64,000 nucleotides of DNA from Prinia subflava. Its lineage: Eukaryota > Chordata > Aves > Passeriformes > Cisticolidae. The translations under genes and the position numbers were made by a program. How positions within the stretch are numbered: position 1 is the stretch's first letter; each line of letters opens with the position of its first letter. The notes under the pieces were generated by a model that was given only the letters and a program-made list of their open reading frames with translations, did no database searches and had not been told where the DNA came from. Positions 57,117-64,000 of the stretch are shown in pieces. Location: positions 21,528,692 through 21,592,691 of the forward strand of contig NC_086258.1 in the NCBI RefSeq assembly GCF_021018805.1, given 5' to 3'.

Positions 57117-60100
57117 GCACCAGGCAGGAATGAGCCTCCACACAGCTCTGTGGGATCGCCTCACCATGCTCACCTACCCCAGAGGGGATCTCCAGGATTG
57201 CTCCAAGCCCAGCTCTCAAGGGATTTAAATAAGGATAGAGGAATGCCACTGGTGCCTAAGTTTAGGTGTTTTGATGCCATTTGAACTCAGCCTGTTTCCT
57301 TTAGTCGCTGCTGAATTTCACCAGTGGAAGAGTGGAACACCAATCTGGTGGCCTGGGGTCTTGCAAAAAATAAAGAGCACGTGTGAAAATCCAAGGGGTC
57401 AGAGAGAGATGGCACTTCCCCGCCCTCCTTCCCAGCCTGCCAGTGCAAATTAATTTCTCCTGACTGCAGCTTTCAGGACAAAAGGCATCTCCCAAAGCCT
57501 CTGACCAGAGCAGTGTGGAGCCCAAATCCATAAGGTGAATTATGATCAGCACTGGATTATATTGGCTGAAGCAGAGGGAGTGCCAGGAACAGGGAGAGAG
57601 AAGAGTTATGGGTCCCAGAGCAGGGAATGTGGAGGGTCTGGGCAGGAGAGAGAGGTCCAGACACACTCTGGGAATATTTCACCTTCCTGCCTCTGCCTCA
57701 CCAGGGAAACAAAAGAGATACAGATGCTGGGTTATAAATTTTAAAGCAATTCTGCTGAGAACCTCCTTTTGAATTTAGAGGCAAATTCTTCATATAAATG
57801 GATTGAGAAATTCTCCCTCTGAAGTCATCCATCTCTTAATAGGACATCCTGACACCGGCTGAGTCAATCCAATGTCCGCTGTTGATATGAGGGTGTTCAT
57901 CCAAGGCTGACATGACATTTCTTTTGTTGACAGAGCTCATATGTTACAGCAGCCTGTCCTTCATATTTCTCTGTCTTTCACTGCTTCAGCAGCTGCACGC
58001 CAGGAGAAAATGCTGCATTTACTTATTGCTTCAAGGTCCATTTCCTAGACATTCCTTCCCCCAGCAAAGGGCAGCATTCATGTGTAAAATCCTAGATTTC
58101 AACTAGAGAAGGATTTGCCCTGGAGATGATTCTTCAAAGGACAACACAGAAAATTCCCCAAAGTGTTGGAGCACCTGATTTTAATTTCAGGATCAGATAC
58201 ATAATAATGATATTATTCAGTGCCTTTCATCCCAAAGGATTCTTCTCAAAAGTTAGACTTTTTGACAGAGAGATCTACCAGTGGATCTGGATGAACACAG
58301 GCAGAACTTCATGCACCGTGGCACTTGTGGGAAGGAACAAGACAGCTAATTTGAACTTTGTCATATCAAATTCTGAGCCTGAGATTGCTGGGATGAGCAT
58401 TCCAGCAGACAGCTCTGCTCTTGGAGCATGATGGGATCTTCTTCACTGACAGCTAATCTCATCTGGGCAAGAAATGCAGCTGTGCTGGAAGCCCAGAGTG
58501 GAACAAAGCCTAGAGTCTGCCTCAGGAGCTGGGAAAGTGCTCTGGGAATTATAACCTTGGCCTGTCCTTGTGTCCTGGACACTAAGGGACAACACACAGG
58601 GTCACTGACCTCACCAGACCATGGTACCTGCTGGAATTGTCACCACACACAACATCATCCTCACTGTGGGTGAAGTCACACCAGCAGCCTGAAAAACATT
58701 TTCTAAGTTACTGAGCAAGAATTAAATTATGATTGATGAGTCCTAAGGGTTGTGTCCCCCCCCAGGAACGCACTGAGCAAGCACAGCTGCCCACAGTGGT
58801 GCCACACTGTGGTCCCTTGAGCAAGGTGGGTTCCTGGGCTGGTAACAGATGTCACTGCTGGAAAAAATTCAAGAAGCAGGTCTTTGTTCTCCTGTCCTCC
58901 AGTGTAAGCAGGAAGCCACATGTGGGATGTGGAGGTTCAGCTCCCCGGGCACCGAATGTGTCCCAGGCCTGGCTTCTTTTGCCAGAGCCACTATCTCTGG
59001 GTCACTGGTCGTGGAATGGGGAGGGCAGAGGACACGGAGCAGAAGGAGCACATGGAGGTCTGATAGAGTACTCAGTGGGACCAGAGTGTTATCAATCAGA
59101 CACCTTAAAAAACAAGAGTATGAACCTCTAAACCCTAGACTTGCTGAGAACAAAGGGACAAGCAGCAGATGCTGAAGAAAAGCAGCACTCGTGTGGCTGA
59201 GGTTCAGGGACGGAGGGAAGGAAGCACTCTGGTGTCTGCTGAACACATGGCCCAGGTCACAAGCTGAGGCTCTGCTCATACGACCATTCTGCTCTGGTCT
59301 TGTTGAAGGCCATTCCCTACCAATGCAGGCCCTCTCTTGTTCCTGGATCAAGCCTTGTGGAGCCGTGCGAACAAGTGTGTTCCATGCCCTTGGTGCAGCA
59401 GCAAGTGGCAGGAGATGTCTGCTTCCAGCACTTGTCTTGGCTGTTCCTTCACGCTGCTGGCACCATCATCAGAGACACACAGCAGGTTCTCTCATGCCAG
59501 AGTTCTCCCCATCTTCTGCACCTGCCCACCTTCCTGCCACCTTTGCCAGGGAAGATCGCTGCTCGTGCCTGTCCATTCCCTTGCCCCGCAGGCACCCGCT
59601 TGTGTTTGGACATGAGCTGCTGGCCACAGCCAGCCTGGCAGCAGCCACAGCACTGGGCATCAGACACCGGGCTGATGTTTCTGTGCAGAAAGCAAGAAAA
59701 ACAGGCAGAAGAACAGAAGGAAACTTGTATCAGAAGGAAAACTTGGAACAGAAGGAAACACTATCTCTGTAAGAATCTCCTTGTCCTGTGGAAGTCAAGA
59801 GTGGCTGGTGGGTTTGCGCTGCAGATGAGCAGTGCCACACCAAAATCCTTCCAGGAAGGAGCAACATGTGACACACACCGAGTGTTGCCACCAATTGCTG
59901 CAGGTGCTTGTGCAGAAAGGAGCACAGGCCCGAGTGCACCAAGTTGGCTTTGGCTGCTGTGTGGCAGAGAAGTCCCCAGGGGCACAGGTGTGTGTGGCAG
60001 GACAGGGGCACCAGCACTGGCAGGGCTTGGGGGGTGGCAGCTCTGCTTTGGCAGGGACTCTGCCACGCCTCTTGATGTCCGTGCTCCCTGGCCCCATGGC

Positions 60101-60589
60101 TCAGAGCAGCATTGGTGCCCTGGGGCACACGCCCTCGTGTCTGTGTCACAGCCCTGTGTGTAGGAGGGCCACCCAACCCCGGCACATGGCCCAAAGAGGC
60201 CGTGGCAGCATCTCTGGAAGGTCCTTGTGCCCTTCCTGCTGCAGCTGCACCAGCAGCCCTGGGGGCTCCTTCTGCTGCCCTGAGCAGGCAGAGCAGAGGA
60301 GCATGTGCTTTGTTGTTTGAGCCATTCCTAAAGTTGCCCTTGGCGTTGCCCTGCTTTTTCTGAGTTTTTTGAAAGCCTTCTACTTGTTCATAAGAAGGAG
60401 TCAGCTCTCTAGTTTCTCTACAATAGGAAGGGTCAGTTTTTCACTTGCTCACACTTTGCAACATAAACAAGCTTTCTTCTTTTTGTTCACCGTCCTTTGT
60501 TTATGTAGTTCTAGCCTGAAAAGAACTTCTTTGCAAGCTGGGGCAGTTTGGGTGGGCTGGGCGTGTCCCCAGGGCAGGGTGTGTCCTAG
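57117..60589. other. Unique sequence upstream of the MROH gene
   Basis: No exon can be assigned. Two long overlapping + strand frames are open, 59191-59772 (193 codons) and 59300-60163 (287 codons), but neither translation shows HEAT-like helices or any family I know, and minus-strand frames are also long here. GC content rises toward the right. An upstream noncoding exon of the MROH gene could lie here unseen. Confidence 0.35.
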
Positions 60590-60730
60590 CGCTCTTTGTG
60601 ACACGTGGGCGCGGAGCGTAGAACCGTGACCCTTTGTGACGCGTCGGCACATAGGTGCTGGCGTTGACACGGCCACGCCACAGTGCTTGGTGCACGCAGT
60701 GGGACAGCACGGGACAGAGCAGCGCTGTGA
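60590..60730 (+). promoter_or_regulatory. CpG cluster upstream of MROH gene, candidate promoter
   Basis: A short run rich in CG: CTAGCGCTCTTTGTGACACG, GGGCGCGGAGCGTAGAACCG, GACGCGTCGGC, GGCGTTGACACGGCCACGCC. The motif CTTTGTGACRCGTSGGC occurs twice (about 60593 and 60631), 38 bp apart. It lies about 300-430 bp before the proposed start codon. Promoter role is inferred from position and CpG content; no TATA box is evident. Confidence 0.4.
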
Positions 60731-60778
60731 GGAGCCCCCACACAGGCAACTCGTTCCTCGCTGAGCCGCAGCTCTTGC

Positions 60779-61000
60779 AAGGCGTTCCCTGTGCAGGTGA
60801 CCTCGAGGCCAGGCTGCACGACTTGGTGAGCCCGAGCATTTCCAAAGGCATCCCTGTGGCCGGTGGCCTCCAGGAGAGACTGCAAGACTTGCTGTCCTGT
60901 AGCCTTGCCAAGGCTTCTCTCTTGGAGGTGCCTTCAAGGCACAATTGCAGCACTTGCTGCTATGGAGCTTTGCTGAAGCATCTCTCCTGCCAACAGTCCC
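60779..61000 (+). repeat. Degenerate 66-bp tandem repeat in the MROH leader
   Basis: Copies begin AAGGCGTTCCCTGTG (60779), AAGGCATCCCTGTGG (60845), AAGGCTTCTCTCTTG (60910) and AAGCATCTCTCCTGCC (60976), spaced 65-66 bp. Each of the first three contains a GGTGMCYTC..AGGC/AGAG block and an ACTTG(G/C)TG word at matching places. Sixty-six is a multiple of three, and the frame 60655-61053 stays open through them, but that frame differs from the MROH exon 1 frame. Confidence 0.7.
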
Positions 61001-61016
61001 AACTCCAAAGAGTGAC

Positions 61017-61125
61017 ATGGAGCAGAAACCCCGCATTGTGCTGGCCGGGCTGAAGGAGGAGGAGGCTGCAGCTACCTCAGCACAGCAGCCTCAGGAGCTG
61101 GAGCACTTCCAGCTGCTGCACGAAG
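61017..61125 (+). CDS. MROH gene exon 1 (N-terminus)
   Basis: Encodes 36 residues plus one base (phase 1): MEQKPRIVLAGLKEEE, then an alanine/glutamine patch and ELEHFQLLHE. The donor is GAAG then GTGAGT. No signal peptide or membrane segment. Acidic and glutamine-rich starts of this kind are seen in avian MROH paralogues as I remember them. Confidence 0.7.
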
Positions 61126-63851
61126 GTGAGTGGCAGAGCTGGGCCAGAAGGGCTGGTGCCTAGAGCCAACCTTGCCCCATCCCGCCCCATCCCACCTGCC
61201 CATGGATAGGGCAGAAGAGAGGCTGGGGCTGGACCCCCTGGCAGCTGGGCTCCATCCCCGGGCCATCCCACGGGGCTGTCCCTGCCTGGGGAGTGCAGGG
61301 CTGGGCTGTGTTCTCTGGCCTCTCCCATGGCCCCTCAGCTCTGGCTGCGCTCGCTCTTTACCAGATGCAGGGAGGGACCGCACACAACAGCAGCACCCTG
61401 CCCGTGGCCGCTTCCGCAGGGCAGCGCAGGTACCTGCAGCCACCCCCACCTGCGCTGGGCCTGCTGTCCCTGCCCAGCCCAGCACCGCGCTTGCAGCACT
61501 CCATGGACTCTCCCTCTCTTGCTGCCCTTCTCCTGCAGATGATCTGTGAATTCCTCGTGTGCCTTGGCCAGGAAGACGCCACTGGTGTGGGCACTGGGCT
61601 CTCGGCACACTTTCACCTCTTGGATGCCGACACCAGTGCTGGCCTGCTGGATTTGCTTGTGGACAAGGGCGTGTCCAATGCAAAACAAGTAAGCAGCCTG
61701 TGGCCAGGCCTTGATTGCCCCACAAATCGTGTGACACCTCAGGCTGCCTCTGCTGGGCTCCCTCAGCCTTTGAGGCCCAGCCCAAGGTGGTGGCAAGGGA
61801 AGCCCTTGTCAGGGCAGGCTGGGCAAATGGCTGCTCTGGCAGCTCTCCAAGTCTCCCTGGGCCTTCTGCAGGTGCCAGGCATGGTGAGCTTCATCCACCG
61901 CTGGCTCACGGCCAATGAGTCTGCTGAGCACAGGCTGGACAAGTCCCTTGTGAAGCTGACCAAGGAATATCCCTGCAGCGTGCTGATGACTCTCTTGCGT
62001 TGGGCCCCATCGTGTGGCAGGTAGAGCAGCCCCAGCTGCTTTGAGGCCTTAGGGTTGACGGGCCCTGCCACCCTTCGAGAGCCTGTCCCTGCTGACGGCC
62101 ACACAGGCAGAGACTTGCAGGGTTCTCTGGCTCCTGTGTTTTCCCGTGCTGCCATGTCAGCCCCTGAGCCTGCTGCCACGCTCCCTCGCTGCCCTTTCGG
62201 GGCCTGTACCAAGCTGGGCTGGCTGGGTGCTGCCAGCCGGGGGCAGTGGCACAGGCAGGGCTGACGGCCAGAGCGGGCCCCTGCAGCTGCCCAGGCCACG
62301 GTGCTGTGGCCGAGACCTCCCTGAGACAGAGCTGTGACCCCGCAGAGCTGCCGCCGCCATGTGGAGGGCCATCATGACCTCGAGCGGGACTGCGGAGCTG
62401 GCGCTGCAGATCCTCGGCGCAGTGCTGAGCCCCTGGCCACTGCAGGCTGTGTACACCTCCCATGGGGACAACACAGGAGTCTTTGCCCTGCCGGTGAGTT
62501 TCTCCTCCTGACCTTTGCTTGCAGCCAGGCCACCTGTCAAGCAGCTAGCTCTCTGTCCTCCCTCCATCTACATCTCCCTGCCTCTGGAGACACTGGGCTC
62601 ACACCTGGCTCAGGGCCAAGCTTCAGGGCCACCCGGCCGGGCGCTCCCCCGGCCTCCCACCTCTCTGCCCTCTCACAGCTGCAGCTGCCTGGGACGGTGC
62701 ACAACTGCCTTGTGCACTTCTCAGCTCCTGCCAGCCGGGCACCCCTGCCACTGCTCTGTGCCTTTCAGGTCCTGGAGTGCCTGCAATTGAAAGGATGCCG
62801 GGAAAACATCCTGGAGATCATGCCAAGGCACCTGCAGAGCAAGTCCACGCAGATGCGTCGCCTGGTGCTCAGAGGCCTCGTGGGACTCAGCAAAGACCCC
62901 TGGATGGTGAGAAGGAGGCAGCAGCTGAAGCTGTGCTGGCAGCGTGGGGCTGGGGAAAGCAGCCCCTTGGGCTTGCCTGGGCTTTGGCAGCTGTGGCAGC
63001 TGCTGCCAGCTCTCGTGCGTCGCTGCTCAGCTGCCTGAGTGCCCTGGGGCAGGCCTTCGGCCTCGGGGCCCTGCAGCAGCAGCGTGGGCTTGCCCAGCTG
63101 GACACCAGCCTTGTGTTCCACACAGAGCAAAAGACTGAGGAGCCTGACAGAAAGCCTTGGGCACCTGCTGTGGCATGTGAAGGAAGACATCGTTGAGATG
63201 ACCCTTGTCGTCCTGGGCTTTCTGCTCTCGCACAAGGACCTCAAAATATCCGGCCCTATTGCCCTGCACATGGCTGAGGCGCTGTGGCAACTCTTTGACC
63301 ACGTAAGGCTCTGTGCCACCAGCCACGGGCACTGGCTGCTGCCCGCAGGTGTGGTGCCCCATGGACTTGGGGGCGTGTACACAGGGGGGCCTGGAGCAGC
63401 TGATGTGGAGGGCTTTTGCTTCCTTTCCAACAGGAGAAGAGCCTTGTGCAGCTGCTCTCCATTCAGCTCTTGGAGGAGGTGATGAAGCTGGTAGCGGCAA
63501 AGGGAAAGAAGGCCCTGAAGAGGCCTGTGAGCCAGAGCCTGCTGCCACTCTTTTTCCATTGCCATGATGAGAACGGGCCTGTGGCAAAGGTGAGGACTCG
63601 TGGGCGCTGTGTCCCCGTGGGAGGGGGCTCGACTCTCCCCCAGCAGCCTGGCACCTGACGGGCTCCAGCCTCCTGCTGGCCTTGGCACAGGGACGCGGGT
63701 CCTGTGGCCCGGGCTGCGGTGCCATGGCTGCCTCTCTGCTGCCCTGCAGGCCTCTCGGCAAACGCTGCTTGCTGCTGTGAGATTCCTGAACAGGAGGGAT
63801 CTCAAGCACCTGCTGAAGACAGATCAGATGTGGAGGCTTGCCGAGTGCCTG
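61017..63851 (+). CDS. MROH-family (maestro heat-like repeat, MROH7-like) gene, nine exons, 3' end outside window
   Basis: Nine exons, 61017-61125, 61365-61429, 61539-61688, 61872-62020, 62346-62493, 62769-62906, 63126-63302, 63434-63589 and 63750-63851, all bounded by AG/GT, join without a stop to 1,194 bases (398 codons) and continue past the window. The product is a predicted alpha-helical HEAT/armadillo-type scaffold; its molecular role is not known to me. Family hallmarks are HRWLTANESAEHRLDKSL, TMWK-like MWRAIM...TAELALQIL, TGVFAL, LRGLVGLSKDPWM, SQSLLPLFFHCHDEN and FLNRRDL. The ATG at 61017 was chosen because it gives the family-like N-terminus MEQKPRIVLAGL and no in-frame homologous sequence precedes it; an upstream exon joined at the CCAACAG acceptor (60995) is an alternative. 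Introns are 109-325 bp, as on gene-dense avian microchromosomes. Compared with remembered homologues, residues between TGVFAL and VLECL are missing. Ortholog versus one of many paralogues cannot be decided. Confidence 0.85.
61365..61429 (+). CDS. MROH gene exon 2
   Basis: Acceptor CTCTTTACCAG, donor GCGCAG then GTACCT. Phase 1 to 0. Encodes DAGRDRTQQQHPARGRFRR and then AAQ, a basic linker. Reading through the donor would reach a stop within about 40 codons and would be out of frame with exon 3, so splicing at GTACCT is required. Confidence 0.65.
61539..61688 (+). CDS. MROH gene exon 3
   Basis: Fifty codons, phase 0 to 0, acceptor CTTCTCCTGCAG and donor CAA then GTAAGC. Residues MICEFLVCLGQEDATG, HFHLLDADTSAGLLDLLV and KGVSNAKQ form amphipathic helices. 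The following 183-bp intron is open in the same frame, so intron retention would not stop translation. Confidence 0.8.
61872..62020 (+). CDS. MROH gene exon 4
   Basis: Acceptor GGGCCTTCTGCAG, donor GGCAG then GTAGAG (phase 0 to 2). Encodes VPGMVSFIHRWLTANESAEH, then RLDKSLVKLTKEYPCSVLMT and LLRWAPSCG. The HRWLTANESAEHRLDK motif is one of the strongest MROH-family signatures in avian copies. Confidence 0.88.
62346..62493 (+). CDS. MROH gene exon 5
   Basis: Acceptor GACCCCGCAG, donor CTGCCG then GTGAGT (phase 2 to 0). With the two bases of exon 4 it starts RAAAAMWRAIMTSSGTAELA, then LQILGAVLSPWPLQAVYTS and HGDNTGVFALP. The MWRAIM/TAELALQIL and DNTGVFAL words are diagnostic for the family. In homologues the next exon continues with further helices, which are not found here. 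Confidence 0.85.
62494..62768 (+). other. MROH intron 5, site of missing internal exons
   Basis: This 275-bp GC-rich intron lies where remembered MROH7-like genes carry further coding exons (upwards of a hundred residues). I could not recognise any remnant of them in any frame. A cryptic acceptor-like CTTTGCTTGCAG at about 62514-62525 leads to CCAGGCCACCTG, which does not resemble the family. Confidence 0.5.
62769..62906 (+). CDS. MROH gene exon 6
   Basis: Acceptor CTCTGTGCCTTTCAG, donor GGATG then GTGAGA (phase 0 to 0), 46 codons. Encodes VLECLQLKGCRENILEIMPR, then HLQSKSTQMRRLVLRGLVGL and SKDPWM, one HEAT-like helical pair with the conserved LRGL-VLSKDP motif. Confidence 0.88.
63126..63302 (+). 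CDS. MROH gene exon 7
   Basis: Acceptor TGTTCCACACAG, donor GACCAC then GTAAGG (phase 0 to 0), 59 codons. Encodes SKRLRSLTESLGHLLWHVKE, DIVEMTLVVLGFLLSHKDLK and ISGPIALHMAEALWQLFDH, a typical HEAT repeat with leucine spacing. Confidence 0.9.
63434..63589 (+). CDS. MROH gene exon 8
   Basis: Acceptor TTCCTTTCCAACAG, donor GCAAAG then GTGAGG (phase 0 to 0), 52 codons. Encodes EKSLVQLLSIQLLEEVMKLV, AAKGKKALKRPVSQSLLPLF and FHCHDENGPVAK. SQSLLPLFFHxHDEN is a strong family motif. Confidence 0.92.
63750..63851 (+). CDS. MROH gene exon 9 (last exon visible)
   Basis: Acceptor CTGCTGCCCTGCAG, donor GCCTG then GTAAGG (phase 0 to 0), 34 codons: ASRQTLLAAVRFLNRRDLKH then LLKTDQMWRLAECL. The frame ends at a good donor and the remaining C-terminal exons lie beyond 64000. 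Confidence 0.9.
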
Positions 63852-64000
63852 GTAAGGACAGCCCGCAAGCCCCAGCCCCAGCCCCAGCCTGGAGAAGCCC
63901 ACGATGCCCGGTCTGCGGGGCTGGCAGCGGTGGCCCCTGGCAGGTGCTGCAGCCAGCGGCACTGGCCTGTGCCCCACACGCCGCTCCTTTGCCTGGGCTG
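63852..64000 (+). other. MROH intron 9 (truncated by the window)
   Basis: Starts GTAAGG and contains an AGCCCC hexamer run (about 63873-63894). No acceptor followed by family-like sequence is seen before the window ends. Confidence 0.6.

Noticed and set aside
59300..60163. 287-codon open frame upstream of the MROH gene, overlapping a 193-codon frame
   Set aside because: The two frames overlap in different phases, the minus strand is equally open, and neither reads like HEAT repeats or another known family. Transcript data could revive it.
62765..63977. 346- and 316-codon antisense frames opposite the MROH exons
   Set aside because: Exon-matched family motifs and splice signals are on the + strand; the antisense frames are shadows of GC-rich coding sequence.

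Overview
The window looks like nuclear DNA of a songbird (Passeriformes). The evidence is many decayed avian CR1 LINE fragments on both strands, several families of short solitary LTRs of about 320-480 bp with TATA-like boxes and AATAAA signals, long simple repeats, and at the right end a compact, GC-rich gene of the MROH (maestro heat-like repeat) family, which is expanded in birds. No bacterial, organellar or phage feature was seen. The species cannot be named from the sequence.

Layout. From 1 to about 59 kb I find no convincing protein-coding gene: open frames there either overlap repeats or show no domain, no exon structure and no recognisable product. The space holds CR1 pieces (about 720, 3640, 4560, 5840, 9412, 16320, 22700, 31660, 33364, 37440, 37921, 40568, 43915, 49015 and 54700), LTRs of several families, and tandem arrays (12.0, 19.9, 22.0, 25.3, 27.0, 34.9, 37.0, 46.2, 49.4, 51.3 and 55.0 kb). 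Between them lie unique stretches, some AT-rich with many TAAT/ATTA cores that resemble conserved noncoding DNA (28.2, 45.4-46.0 and 48.7-49.0 kb), and one CpG-rich block (18.6-19.3 kb).

The LTRs fall into two main groups by their ends. Families A and C end in TGATGCC...GGCATCA-like inverted repeats with 4-bp target duplications. Families B, D and G start TGTGGG and end in ACA; where a target duplication can be read (B and one D copy) it is 6 bp. An older LTR relic (family F) at 29.6-30.5 kb is interrupted by a family B solo LTR with a perfect CTAACT duplication. A 372-bp block at 37.5 kb is repeated in inverted orientation at 41.7 kb with very high identity, including the junction of a truncated CR1.

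The only gene is an MROH-family gene on the + strand, from about 61.0 kb to beyond the window end. Nine exons with GT-AG boundaries join into one open frame of 398 codons (1,194 bases). Remembered homologues carry more coding sequence between exons 5 and 6; here that stretch is absent and only a 275-bp intron remains, yet the frame stays open. A small CpG cluster (60.59-60.73 kb) and about 66-bp degenerate repeats (60.78-61.0 kb) lie just upstream and may be its promoter and leader.
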